This document shows, in pieces, positions 27,258 to 36,183 of a DNA stretch of 62,833 nt; position 1 is the stretch's first letter; each line of letters opens with the position of its first letter. Location of the stretch: positions 1-62,833 of the IMG/VR virus record IMGVR_UViG_3300033144_005983; one strand, 5' to 3'. The notes below the pieces were generated by a model. That model did not search any database. It was given only the letters and a program-made list of their open reading frames with translations, and was not told the origin of the DNA. The position numbers and the translations under genes are program-made. The DNA comes from a virus.

Positions 27258-27420
27258 CTTCTCTAGATTTTAAAACTCTTCTTAATCTATCAACAATTAC
27301 ATCACCATTACAAATAGAGCAGCACCTTCCATCTTTGACCAAAGGTTCTGCATTATGGCTTTCTCTTGCTTCCATTACGTCTCCGCAAATATCACAATTA
27401 GTTCTGTTATCTTTATTCAT
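27232..27420 (-). CDS. Small zinc-ribbon protein
   Basis: The protein has 62 residues. Two knuckles, CDICGD and CCSICNGD, provide four or five cysteines spaced as in zinc ribbons, with a conserved-looking EARESHNAEPL loop between them. Small phage zinc ribbons of this form occur in replication regions and are thought to bind nucleic acid or protein. It overlaps neighbours on both sides, four bases on the upstream side. Confidence 0.75.
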   Translation of the reverse strand: MNKDNRTNCDICGDVMEARESHNAEPLVKDGRCCSICNGDVIVDRLRRVLKSREDDKKEPKQ

Positions 27421-28049
27421 AACTTACTTCTTCTACGCCCATCTAGCCTCCATTTAGCTTTTCTCACTTGATATAATAGCTCTTTACCAGCAAACCTATG
27501 TATTTTAGCATGCTTAGATCTTACTTCAGCTATTATCTCCTGTTTAGTAAAATGTAAAGAGTTTAAAGCTCTACTAATAGCTTTATTATACTTACTAGTA
27601 GTCTTGGCACCAAAAACATTACTACCATTATCTGTAGTAGGTGGGCCAACTTGAAGAACTACAGTTCCACTTTCTTTCTTCCTCTTTTTATAAGGACCTC
27701 TTTTCTTACCAAGTTGAGCTGTCTTTCTTTTAGAAATCTCTTTAACCATTTCATCAGCTTCAGGAAGAATCTCAAAAATATTCTTTTCAAGATTAGATAC
27801 TCTAATATTTACATTACCTAACTGTCTTGCTAACTTCTCATTTTCCTCAATTAAAGTTTTTACCTTTTTATGAAAATAATCTATATTTAGACCAGGCTGG
27901 TTTCTAGTTTGTTCTTTCCAGTTACCCCATTCAATCAAATGTTTGTTTAAAGTATCTGCAACATCAGTTTCTGAATTTGTAGTTTCTCCATATTGTTTTT
28001 GCACCTGCAAAACTTTTAATACAGTTTCTATTAATTCTTCATTTGTCAT
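27417..28049 (-). CDS. Coiled-coil, basic DNA-binding-like protein, 210 aa
   Basis: The first 110 residues are helical with a coiled coil (about 60-105). A very basic linker (KKRGPYKKRKKES) follows, then a small C-terminal helical domain ending in KWRLDGRRRSKL. No catalytic motif is seen. The layout suggests an oligomeric DNA-binding protein. It is the first gene after a structured leader (28080-28152). Confidence 0.7.
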   Translation of the reverse strand: MTNEELIETVLKVLQVQKQYGETTNSETDVADTLNKHLIEWGNWKEQTRNQPGLNIDYFHKKVKTLIEENEKLARQLGNVNIRVSNLEKNIFEILPEADEMVKEISKRKTAQLGKKRGPYKKRKKESGTVVLQVGPPTTDNGSNVFGAKTTSKYNKAISRALNSLHFTKQEIIAEVRSKHAKIHRFAGKELLYQVRKAKWRLDGRRRSKL

Positions 28050-28079
28050 TCTTTCTTACATTTAAAAATTAAAAAATAA

Positions 28080-28246
28080 CAGACATAAATAGATGCCAAT
28101 TAATTAAGCACTACTGAGAGGTTAAAGAATTGTTAGCTCTATTTTATGTCTGCAATGAATCCTACGAACTCTCCGTATAGGGAGCTACATATGAGACTTT
28201 TTGTTGTGTAACATTTTGTCTCTATATAGCCTCCCATTGGAGTTTC
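28080..28246 (-). promoter_or_regulatory. Structured leader with U-rich end
   Basis: A 10-bp stem, CAGACATAAA (28080-28089) with TTTATGTCTG (28143-28152), is followed on the minus strand by TTATTTTTTAATTTTTAA and then the ATG at 28049, so it looks like an attenuator or terminator. Just upstream, 28193-28197 pairs with 28218-28222, and GGGAG near 28180 can pair either with CTCC just before it or with CTCCC at 28231-28235. These are mutually exclusive folds. Confidence 0.5.
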
Positions 28247-28468
28247 TCAATCCATTGTATAATCATCAGGTAACTTACCTGATGAATTTGTAGTTTTATC
28301 ATCCCATACCTTGCTCATTTTTGCAGGATAATCAACAATATGCTCTACTTCATCTCCTGGATCGGAGATAATTACTACTATCGTTTTTAGAGTTTCTGCT
28401 ATACTTTCAAGGGATCTTCTAATCCCAGGCAGATCTCTCTCATACATAATTTGTTCATACTTAGTCAT
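28247..28468 (-). CDS. Hypothetical acidic protein, 73 aa
   Basis: Unrecognised. It is helical in the N-terminal half and rich in Asp in the C-terminal half. It lies two bases after the stop of the VWA-domain gene on the same strand, so it is part of the MoxR-VWA gene group by position. Confidence 0.65.
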   Translation of the reverse strand: MTKYEQIMYERDLPGIRRSLESIAETLKTIVVIISDPGDEVEHIVDYPAKMSKVWDDKTTNSSGKLPDDYTMD

Positions 28469-28470
28469 AA

Positions 28471-29952
28471 TTAAAATTTTCTTCCTGGTTCTATATAGTA
28501 ATATTTCCTATCATAACTACCATCATGTTCTACAATTTTAGAATGGTAAAACTTACCAGTATCCCAATACACATACTTATTTTTAGCAACCATTCTAGCT
28601 AAAGGAACGCTCTTATCACAAACAGAACCACAATATCCTCCACCTCCTGATATATTTATCATATAAGCTTTTTCAGAATGCTGTAGCATACTTGCATGTC
28701 CATCTGTAATGATAATTCCAGGTCTTCCTATCTTTTTGATATTTTTAATTATTTGAGTAAAATCAGTTCCACCTCCTAAACGAGAAGTAAGCAAATTAGC
28801 AAAACTAATTTTTTGCAAAGAATTATCAAAAAGATAAATATCTCTAAGCATCCCTAATTTATGCAACTTAAGAGCAATAAAACGTACTAAAAGTCTTTGT
28901 CTAATACTTTTATTGTTTCCTAAAGAACATGTACCTGTCATAGAAGCGCTATCATCAAGATAAACATCAAAGTTCATATGATACTTAGTAGTCTTAACAA
29001 ATAGATCTCTATAAAGAGCAGGATGAATTAAATTTTCTATCCCTTCTATCTCATCAATCTCCTCTGCTTCAAAGATACTCTCCTGATAAACCTTGGGAAC
29101 ACCTCCCAAAGATTCAGTAGAAGAATCAATTACTTTATCAACAAACTTATTAATAGACTTACCACTTACAGCTACAGCTTTCATAATATCAGGATCAAGA
29201 TATACATCTATATAATCCAATTCAGCTGTAGTATCACCTGCAGAATTTCCCATAAACTCACGATATTTATCAATATCCTTTTTAGCCTGACGAATTCCAC
29301 TTTGAATACCTTTCTCAAGTTTATCTTTGAGCTGTAAAGTTAAGTCCTTAATAGCATCTCTTTCATTCTTTTCATCATCTCCTCCACAATAATATGGCAT
29401 AAAAGATTTACCATCAAAAGAGTCTTTAACTGCTTCCCACAATCCTTCTTTACTCAAAAAATCTCTTAAAGCCCATTGTGTTTGACAAACATCAGTCTGA
29501 AACTTCTGCAATATATTATTAAACTTCTTGCATATTGCAATAGTTGTAAGGACACTATAAAGAACTCGAGAATCAGTTATTGTTTTCAATAACCAATTAT
29601 CCATCTTACTTAAAAGATAATGCCAGTGATAATCATTAGGAGTTACATTTACTATATGACTATATGCTTTATAGAAATACTTAAATATATCAAGTATATG
29701 TTTATCTTCCATTAAAACATCTCCCTTAATACTCTTTTTTACTAAACGTAGTACTTTATCAGATAAATAACTACGTATAGGAGGATCAATGATACAATCA
29801 TCTTGTTTCATATCCCGAAATATTGTATTTACATCAAACAAGCTTGCTTGATATTCATACGAATTTAAATTAGCTTGGCTACTATAGGGATCTACATAAT
29901 CCCCATAGCCATAGCCATCTTCATAACTATATGTTGTATAGTCTTTATCCAT
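28471..29952 (-). CDS. VWA-domain protein, partner of a MoxR ATPase
   Basis: The protein has 493 residues. The C-terminal third is a von Willebrand A domain with a complete metal-ion-dependent adhesion site: YLDDSASM (DxSxS, about 331-338), GGGTDFTQ (Thr) and IITDGHAS (Asp). The N-terminal two thirds are helical, with a long internal coiled segment. The start codon is adjacent to the stop of the MoxR gene. MoxR-VWA pairs act as metal-dependent chaperones or assembly machines in bacteria; the target in this phage is unknown. Confidence 0.85.
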   Translation of the reverse strand: MDKDYTTYSYEDGYGYGDYVDPYSSQANLNSYEYQASLFDVNTIFRDMKQDDCIIDPPIRSYLSDKVLRLVKKSIKGDVLMEDKHILDIFKYFYKAYSHIVNVTPNDYHWHYLLSKMDNWLLKTITDSRVLYSVLTTIAICKKFNNILQKFQTDVCQTQWALRDFLSKEGLWEAVKDSFDGKSFMPYYCGGDDEKNERDAIKDLTLQLKDKLEKGIQSGIRQAKKDIDKYREFMGNSAGDTTAELDYIDVYLDPDIMKAVAVSGKSINKFVDKVIDSSTESLGGVPKVYQESIFEAEEIDEIEGIENLIHPALYRDLFVKTTKYHMNFDVYLDDSASMTGTCSLGNNKSIRQRLLVRFIALKLHKLGMLRDIYLFDNSLQKISFANLLTSRLGGGTDFTQIIKNIKKIGRPGIIITDGHASMLQHSEKAYMINISGGGGYCGSVCDKSVPLARMVAKNKYVYWDTGKFYHSKIVEHDGSYDRKYYYIEPGRKF

Positions 29953-30993
29953 TTATTCAGTATTTTCTTTGTCAAAAATTTCTTCATGCTCTGTTCCTGC
30001 ATAGTTTTCACCTATATAGTCCTGTAATTCAACCATTAATTCACCAGATTTCTTTTTATAGGTAGTCATTTCACCTAATTCCTTGATATCTGTAATTAAT
30101 TGAGTTAAATACATTTGAGCATAAGACTTGTCATTACCGTTTATAACAGTACTTAAAGATTTAATCTGACTTCTTAAAGATGCAACCCGTGCAGTCTCCA
30201 ATTTACCAGATAGATCAGCTACTTTAGTAGGACATACAAATTCGCATGTCTTCATAAGAGCTTCAACATCTTCTAAACCATATATTGCTTTAATAGCCTT
30301 AGCTACAGTCGGCAAATAAGAAGCAGTTCTATCAGAAGTAGCATCATAGACAACATTTAACATGGTCTCTACTTTAGATTTATGAATTTGAGTTCCTATA
30401 ATTTCTCTACCTGAAGGAATATTAATACGTACATCTTTCATTGTCATATCTTTCCAATAGTTAACAATACCATCTATACCAACACGTTCTACCTTATAGG
30501 TAAGCACAAATCTATCCCAAAAAGGACTATCTGATTCATCATCAGGAATCTCATTACAACTTGCAGCTAAAACTTTCCATTTACATGGAATTACTTTATC
30601 TCCAAAGAAAAGAGTTCTTTCCCTCATTAATGACAACATAGTATTTCTAATTCCAGAATTACATTTATCAACTTCATTTAGTAAAATATACTCAGCATCA
30701 GCTATAGGAGCTTCTACTTCATATTTCTTATCTTCAAGAAGAGTCTTCATATTTACTCTACCTTTAACTTCAGAAGTTTTAGTCCCTTCATCCAATTCAA
30801 TTATAAAGCTCTTTTGTAAAGCTTCTTCTTTATCACCATAAATGGCAGTTGCATAGTCCAACAAAGCTTGGGTTTTACCAACACCTGGAGGGCCTAATAA
30901 TAATACAGGAAGTTTTAAAGCTTCTCCTAAAGCTAGTACTTTAAAGATTTCATCTTTGCCATACATTTTAGTTTTTACAATTCTCTCTTGCAT
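29953..30993 (-). CDS. MoxR-family AAA+ ATPase
   Basis: The protein has 346 residues. Walker A GPPGVGKT is at 34-41; Walker B/sensor region ILLNEVDKCNSG is followed by SLMRERTLFFG, and sensor 1 AASCNEIPDD sits before FWDRFVLTY, all typical of MoxR. The VWA gene directly downstream completes a MoxR-VWA module. Such modules remodel or insert cofactors into protein complexes. In a replication unit it might load or dismantle a replication or host complex, but that is speculation. Confidence 0.9.
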   Translation of the reverse strand: MQERIVKTKMYGKDEIFKVLALGEALKLPVLLLGPPGVGKTQALLDYATAIYGDKEEALQKSFIIELDEGTKTSEVKGRVNMKTLLEDKKYEVEAPIADAEYILLNEVDKCNSGIRNTMLSLMRERTLFFGDKVIPCKWKVLAASCNEIPDDESDSPFWDRFVLTYKVERVGIDGIVNYWKDMTMKDVRINIPSGREIIGTQIHKSKVETMLNVVYDATSDRTASYLPTVAKAIKAIYGLEDVEALMKTCEFVCPTKVADLSGKLETARVASLRSQIKSLSTVINGNDKSYAQMYLTQLITDIKELGEMTTYKKKSGELMVELQDYIGENYAGTEHEEIFDKENTE

Positions 30994-31023
30994 TTAAATA
31001 ATTTTAAAATGTTAATTAATTAA

Positions 31024-31566
31024 TTAATCTTGCTTCTTAAGCACTCGATGTACTTCCCTATCATACCTATAAATCTCATCCTTTGGATACGGCAGATCCC
31101 ATACTTCATTTTCTTTAGGTAATTTTGTATTTAAAACTTTTTCCCAATAAACTTTAAGCTCAGGATCTTTAAACAATACTTTATAAATATTAGAACCTTT
31201 TTTAAATAGAGCTTTATACTTTTTACTAAATTGAGAATATTTCCCAATTTTAAATAAATCGTAATCATTTTTAAACTCATCAGGAATTTTAAATACAAAC
31301 ATTACTTGTCCCCGCTGTTCACCAACATCATATACATCTACACATAATGGATGTTCTTCTAATCTTGTTTCATAACTAATATACTGTTGTGTAAATCTAG
31401 GTTTGTATAAACCATATACACAATAGTCATAAAGACATTCATACCCATGATCAGCTAAGTAAAGATTTTTAAATCCATAAGATTTATAATAAGCTCCTAA
31501 TACTTCTTCAATCATTGGTAAAAGAAACAAAGTAGACTTAGTCCAGTTGTCCATTTTTGTTTTCAT
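31024..31566 (-). CDS. Hypothetical protein, 180 aa, next to the MoxR gene
   Basis: Unrecognised; rich in Tyr, Lys and Phe, without membrane segment or catalytic motif. It lies between the RecB-like nuclease (two-base gap) and the MoxR gene (30-base gap). It could belong to either neighbour's function. Confidence 0.65.
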   Translation of the reverse strand: MKTKMDNWTKSTLFLLPMIEEVLGAYYKSYGFKNLYLADHGYECLYDYCVYGLYKPRFTQQYISYETRLEEHPLCVDVYDVGEQRGQVMFVFKIPDEFKNDYDLFKIGKYSQFSKKYKALFKKGSNIYKVLFKDPELKVYWEKVLNTKLPKENEVWDLPYPKDEIYRYDREVHRVLKKQD

Positions 31567-31568
31567 AG

Positions 31569-32654
31569 CTACTCGTTTTCTAGAGGTACTATACTGTAAG
31601 TACTTCTTTCATCAAATAAATCTAATTCTACTCCATCTACTCTAGCTAATGCCATCTCTCGTCGTATATCCCATCTATTATTATGTTGATGCCACTTAAG
31701 ATCCTCAATAAGATCACAGACTCCTTTAATATATTTAGCACTGTTTTTTAAATATCCTCCGTGTAATCCTACAGTAATATCATTTGAAGTACATTTATAG
31801 ACTAAAGGTGGAGTATAACACGCAGTTTCAGCTACTATAAATCTAAAGTTATCTATTTTATAGTCTTTGATTCGCCTGTCTTTTAACTTCCAACTTTCAA
31901 GAGCTCTCATATAGAAAGCTGCTTGCCTAAAGTATCCGTATTTAAGAACACTTTGATGAAAAGAATATGCAGATTTACCTGTTGTCTTTAAATCCATAGG
32001 ATGTATCATTTGTGCATTATGATTTACTAAGACCTTATCTAAATGAGAAACAGCATCATAGCCACGATACTTCCATTCTATTTCAAGTTGATCATATGTA
32101 TCAATATCAGGATCAGCAGACATTTCTAAAATCCATTTTTTAGTAAGATCTCCTGTTTGAAGAGCTAATACTATACGTGATACAATTTGATCTTCTTCAG
32201 CAGAAATAGGTATTCTTTCATCTGCTACTAATTGCTCATTAAAATAACCCTGAATTTCAGGTTTAGTTTCAAAGTTCTTAATTACAGTCTCTGCTTTAGT
32301 TTTATACCCAGCTCGAACATGCGCATCTAGATAGTAAATCTCCCAATCTTCAATAGATATATCATGAATACCACGATCTTTAACTGACTCTAGTAGGTGA
32401 TCTACAAAATCACCCATCATTCCTGCAGGTCTTTGATGAACTACAAGCCTATACTTATTATAGAAGCTTTCGCTTCCAGTCAGAACATAATCTACCGCAG
32501 ATCCTATTCTGAAGTGCCGAGCATCAATCTGCTCGGGATCTTCAATTCTTCTTTTATAATCAATAGGATTCCAGGCAAGAAGATTTAGCCCGCTTATACT
32601 TATTCTATGATTCAACAACGTTTTCGGCTGTGATATTGATTCCATTACTTTCAT
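31569..32654 (-). CDS. PD-(D/E)XK nuclease, RecB/Cas4-like
   Basis: The protein has 361 residues. A GSAVDYVL motif near residue 51, a conserved acidic/Lys site HPMDLKTTG near 220 (the D-x-K of the PD-(D/E)XK core) and FRQAAFYMRAL after it (the QxxxY helix) define a RecB-like exonuclease. Together with the RecT-like annealing protein encoded upstream it should form a phage recombination pair. An alternative start three codons in (32645) is possible. The 5' end overlaps the RusA-like gene by 50 bases. Confidence 0.85.
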   Translation of the reverse strand: MKVMESISQPKTLLNHRISISGLNLLAWNPIDYKRRIEDPEQIDARHFRIGSAVDYVLTGSESFYNKYRLVVHQRPAGMMGDFVDHLLESVKDRGIHDISIEDWEIYYLDAHVRAGYKTKAETVIKNFETKPEIQGYFNEQLVADERIPISAEEDQIVSRIVLALQTGDLTKKWILEMSADPDIDTYDQLEIEWKYRGYDAVSHLDKVLVNHNAQMIHPMDLKTTGKSAYSFHQSVLKYGYFRQAAFYMRALESWKLKDRRIKDYKIDNFRFIVAETACYTPPLVYKCTSNDITVGLHGGYLKNSAKYIKGVCDLIEDLKWHQHNNRWDIRREMALARVDGVELDLFDERSTYSIVPLENE

Positions 32655-33225
32655 ATTTTGTAAGCTTTATATTAAAAATTAATTTTCTTTCATCCGATTC
32701 AACGTAATTTACTTGGCCTACGCTTCTTACGTAGTTTACGCTGTCATCTGGAATCTTTTTATACTCAACTAAAGTATCCATAAACCACTTTGTCCATGGC
32801 CATAGATTATCTAAATCCCAATTTGCTTCTCCAATAGGTCTATATAAATTAAGACACACATGTACATAATGATCTTTAGGAATAACTATTTTAGGTAATT
32901 TCCTTACATACTTAGAAAAATACTCATGTACCCATCTTGTTACCTTAGATCGTGCTGTATAATGTAATGTACCATCATATAGTCTTTGACCATTAATAGT
33001 CCAATACTTAGGTGTACCCGCTGATCTTGGATTTGCCAAAAGACGTTCTCCTTTTTCATCTACTAAAACATTATCTGGATTCCATTTATAAGAACCATTT
33101 GCTAATTTAGTTTGATTGCGTTTACTTAAAGGATGTCTATCCTTTTGGATATACTTAGCTCTTCTCTTAAGAGATAAAGGAACTTTATCAATATAGTCAG
33201 AAATTTCAACTGTCCATTCTTTCAT
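32605..33225 (-). CDS. RusA-like Holliday-junction resolvase
   Basis: The protein has 206 residues. The C-terminal half carries the RusA-type acidic cluster: NWDLDNLWPWTKWFMDTL followed by IPDDSVNYVRSV, giving the metal-binding Asp residues and the conserved Asn. The N-terminal half is basic. RusA enzymes cut four-way junctions made during recombination-dependent replication. It overlaps both neighbours, as usual in this unit. Confidence 0.75.
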   Translation of the reverse strand: MKEWTVEISDYIDKVPLSLKRRAKYIQKDRHPLSKRNQTKLANGSYKWNPDNVLVDEKGERLLANPRSAGTPKYWTINGQRLYDGTLHYTARSKVTRWVHEYFSKYVRKLPKIVIPKDHYVHVCLNLYRPIGEANWDLDNLWPWTKWFMDTLVEYKKIPDDSVNYVRSVGQVNYVESDERKLIFNIKLTKYESNGINITAENVVES

Positions 33226-34267
33226 ATTTTTTGATTTTACGTGTTAAAAGATTAAGAGTTTCCTCTTTTCCATACATAGCGTAGAAATCACTAATATCCT
33301 TACACTCACTTTCCACAGAAATTATTATATTCATCAAATTATCTTTACTAAAATAAGATGATAATTGACTATATAATTTAGCTGCTCCTCGAATACCTGC
33401 TTCATCATTATCAAACAATATATAAATTTTATCGAATTTTACAAAAAAATCTTCTATGATCGCTTCACTTAAATGTTGCGTTTCTCCTTGTGGAGCAACA
33501 GCTTTATAACCCATTTCATACAAACACATTACATCTTTCATCGATTTAGTAATGATTAAATCATTTTCCTCTTTAAGCCATGGTAACCTTCCTTGAATAG
33601 TATCAGACGTAGTATTAGACAACCACCTAAAATTAAAAGCTAGTGGTCTATATACTTTTATTCTACTATTAGGAAAGACATAACAATAAACAGGACAATG
33701 ACTATTATAATACATAACCAATTGTTTACGAAGAAATACATATTTAGCTGAATAAACATTGAACTTAACTAAAGTGTCTTTAGTGACACCATATTGCATC
33801 CAATAACCTATATCATGAGAAGTAAATAACTGAGGCTTGAATTGTATTTGAGTATTCTTACTCTTAAACTTTTCTTTAAACTCAGTATAGTCTAACTTTT
33901 CACGTTTAGCTAAAATTGTATATACATTTCCTTTTCTTTCTGCAAAACTTCCAAATCCCAGAGAAAAATCTCTATTAATAATTTGAAGTCCTTCATAAAA
34001 ACCAACTCGGTACATATTCATAACAAGATCAAAACAACTACCTTGACTGCCATTAAAGTCCTTATAACAAAGTTCTCCTCTGGAATTATAGTAAAGACCA
34101 AATGTAGGCTTCCTATCATCCCTCAAAGGACTCAGATATAACTTCTTACATGCAAAATCAAAACCAAGATAATGTCTAAAGATCTCTTCTGGAGAAATAG
34201 CATTTAGGATATTAACTTTAGTTATTGGTACAAACTCTTTTATATTATTAAAATCATATTTACCCAT
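33206..34267 (-). CDS. DNA primase-like protein with Toprim domain
   Basis: The protein has 353 residues. The N-terminal part resembles the DnaG zinc domain region (SPLRDDRKPTFGL, then KDFNGSQGSCFDLV) but lacks a clear CHCC set. The C-terminal part is a Toprim fold with YILFDNDEAGIRGA (the DxD site) and an acidic ECKDISDF further on. It is the likely primase for the phage replisome, working with the DnaB-like ATPase. A long-stem leader structure precedes it. Confidence 0.85.
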   Translation of the reverse strand: MGKYDFNNIKEFVPITKVNILNAISPEEIFRHYLGFDFACKKLYLSPLRDDRKPTFGLYYNSRGELCYKDFNGSQGSCFDLVMNMYRVGFYEGLQIINRDFSLGFGSFAERKGNVYTILAKREKLDYTEFKEKFKSKNTQIQFKPQLFTSHDIGYWMQYGVTKDTLVKFNVYSAKYVFLRKQLVMYYNSHCPVYCYVFPNSRIKVYRPLAFNFRWLSNTTSDTIQGRLPWLKEENDLIITKSMKDVMCLYEMGYKAVAPQGETQHLSEAIIEDFFVKFDKIYILFDNDEAGIRGAAKLYSQLSSYFSKDNLMNIIISVESECKDISDFYAMYGKEETLNLLTRKIKKYERMDS

Positions 34268-34280
34268 AACTTTTGTAATA

Positions 34281-34383
34281 AAGATAAGGAAAAAGATTTA
34301 CCTCATAATTGAACTACGTGGCATTAACCTTGTTCGCCCACTATGTTAATCCTAACTGGATTAGGATCTTTATTCCTTATCTT
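34281..34383 (-). promoter_or_regulatory. Multi-helix leader before the primase gene
   Basis: An 11-bp outer stem, AAGATAAGGAA (34281-34291) with TTCCTTATCTT (34373-34383), encloses a perfect 7-bp hairpin (34349-34355 with 34361-34367, loop of five) and a weaker GTGG/CCAC stem (34318-34341). The structure sits 14 bases upstream of the primase ATG at 34267. The same plan, a closing stem with internal hairpins, recurs before other genes of this strand. Confidence 0.55.
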
Positions 34384-34399
34384 ATTAACAACCTAAAAT

Positions 34400-34936
34400 C
34401 TAAAATGGTAGAATTTCTTCATCACTACTACTTACTTCTGCAGTAGCCAACGAAGCAGCTTTTTCTAACTTATCAATATTGTTCATCTTTAATTTAGACT
34501 CAGCTAAAGAAGAGTAAGTTACTTTTAGTCTTACAGCAGTAGTTGAAATATCATCTTTATTAGCATCTAAAGTTTTACAAACAGACTCACATAAAGACTT
34601 CCAATCTGTTGCAGTAATAACAAAGTCATTAGGATCAACAAATTTAGTACAAATATGTTTAATCCTTTGAAGAAGATTACTAAGCTTACGATCAGAAGCT
34701 TCTTCTTGAGTTTCACCTGCTTTAGGAGTTACTCTATCAGGATCTACATCCCATTCAGTATGGCTTAATGTAGCTTTCTTAGAGTCTGTAAATCCAAACC
34801 AAAGATAAGTACTACCATTACTGGCTTCTTTCACTTCCCATCCAGTTAAGTGACAATCTTCATTAATACCAATAGGAATAATGCTTGAACCATTTCCTTC
34901 TTGGACTGCGGTATTTTGATTAATTGAATAATTCAT
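34400..34936 (-). CDS. Probable single-stranded DNA-binding protein
   Basis: The protein has 178 residues. The body has no clear motif, but the C-terminus SSSDEEILPF is a textbook SSB acidic tip (acidic run ending in Pro-Phe) that recruits replication partners. Its position between the primase and the recombination genes fits. The N-terminus, with a strand-rich GWEVKEASNGSTYLWFG segment, could be the OB-like fold. Confidence 0.65.
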   Translation of the reverse strand: MNYSINQNTAVQEGNGSSIIPIGINEDCHLTGWEVKEASNGSTYLWFGFTDSKKATLSHTEWDVDPDRVTPKAGETQEEASDRKLSNLLQRIKHICTKFVDPNDFVITATDWKSLCESVCKTLDANKDDISTTAVRLKVTYSSLAESKLKMNNIDKLEKAASLATAEVSSSDEEILPF

Positions 34937-34964
34937 TTTTTTTATTTTTTAAAGTTAGTTAATA

Positions 34965-35555
34965 TTAAAACATGTCAAGTTCCTCCTCCTCATCGTCTTG
35001 GGCTATTCCATCTACGACAGGTTGAGTTTTAAATTCAGGTGTACTTGCATTCACCTCTTTTTCCAATTCTTCATCAGTACCAGCTACAAATTGCTGAGCA
35101 TCGTCTTTTGTTGCTTCAGCAGTAACTTCTCTTTCTACGAGCTTATATCCTCTATCATCATCATCATTTGCTGAATTATTATCCAATTCAAATAGTTGAT
35201 AGCCTTCAAAAGCATCGGTAATTGGTTCAGGATCTACCATTATAACATGTTCTTCTGTTAATGGAAATCCTAATAAGTTTCTAATATCCCTATTATGAGG
35301 CATATTAAATAACCTTCCTTGTTTATTCACAGACACGCCATCACCGTCAATAGATGCATAAACACAACATTGAACAGCTTCACCTGCTTCAGAATAAGCA
35401 AAACCAATTTTATTAGCGCCAACTACACCAGCTTTTATGCCTAATGCAGATACTAATGCAGGAGATAATTTTATGTGACCAGTCTCCTGTATGGTCATAC
35501 AAAGAGAATTACCGTGGGCATTCCCTCTTTCTACTCGTTTACCTAATAGTTTCAT
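34965..35555 (-). CDS. Hypothetical protein with SSB-like acidic tail
   Basis: The protein has 196 residues: a compact N-terminal domain of about 120 residues and a low-complexity acidic tail ending DDEEEELDMF. The tail ends in Phe after a run of acidic residues, like the SSB-like protein directly downstream. It may be a second ssDNA-binding or SSB-competing protein. No enzyme motif is visible. Confidence 0.65.
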   Translation of the reverse strand: MKLLGKRVERGNAHGNSLCMTIQETGHIKLSPALVSALGIKAGVVGANKIGFAYSEAGEAVQCCVYASIDGDGVSVNKQGRLFNMPHNRDIRNLLGFPLTEEHVIMVDPEPITDAFEGYQLFELDNNSANDDDDRGYKLVEREVTAEATKDDAQQFVAGTDEELEKEVNASTPEFKTQPVVDGIAQDDEEEELDMF

Positions 35556-35574
35556 TTAATAAATTTTATAATGA

Positions 35575-36183
35575 TTAATTAATTACAACAGCTCCTTCCG
35601 CATCTACAGTATGTGCTACCTTCATAACTTCAGCTATTTCAGCAGTTTCATAGATACCTAATAATGCATCAGGTGCAACAAATCGAGCTCCTATCGCCAA
35701 AGCTCTGCTCCTCAACATGATTTGAGGCATTCTTTTCCAATTATCTTTAACTGTGAGTCCCTGTGCTTGGGCTTCTTTCCACGTAAAGCTAATATCATTT
35801 TCGATAGTTTCTCCATGCCATCTTTTAAAGAATCTGATAGTAGTTATTTTATCAACTACTTTACCATCTCTTTCTACATTTTCACAATCCTTTATTAACT
35901 TCCATACAATGCCTGCTCTTGCTAGAAGTGCAGCTATCGCATGAACTGATAATGTAGGCTTGCCTTGAATGACATGCAAATTACTAAGAGAAGTCATAGG
36001 ATCAAATCCTAATTCCTTTCCTTGTGTTACAGCTGCAACTACCTTTTCAGGTGTATTATAGGCTGGCGGTAACATTTTACTTTTAATAAGAGTTTCAGCA
36101 AAACCCATCATATCTCCAATATCATTGAAGTCATTGAATTTAGCTACTCTTTCTTCTTTTACAGCTAATTTATTCTTGTCCAT
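35575..36183 (-). CDS. RecT-like single-strand annealing protein
   Basis: The protein has 202 residues. The segment GKELGFDPMTSLSNLHVI, followed by GKPTLSVHAIAALL and then NWKRMPQIMLRSRALAIGAR, matches the RecT/RedB-type annealing protein pattern, in which a basic RA-rich helix precedes a FAPDALLGIYE-like strand. It would anneal ssDNA produced by the RecB-like nuclease. The 3' end abuts the 196-aa gene and the start overlaps the DnaB-like gene by 14 bases. Confidence 0.8.
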   Translation of the reverse strand: MDKNKLAVKEERVAKFNDFNDIGDMMGFAETLIKSKMLPPAYNTPEKVVAAVTQGKELGFDPMTSLSNLHVIQGKPTLSVHAIAALLARAGIVWKLIKDCENVERDGKVVDKITTIRFFKRWHGETIENDISFTWKEAQAQGLTVKDNWKRMPQIMLRSRALAIGARFVAPDALLGIYETAEIAEVMKVAHTVDAEGAVVIN

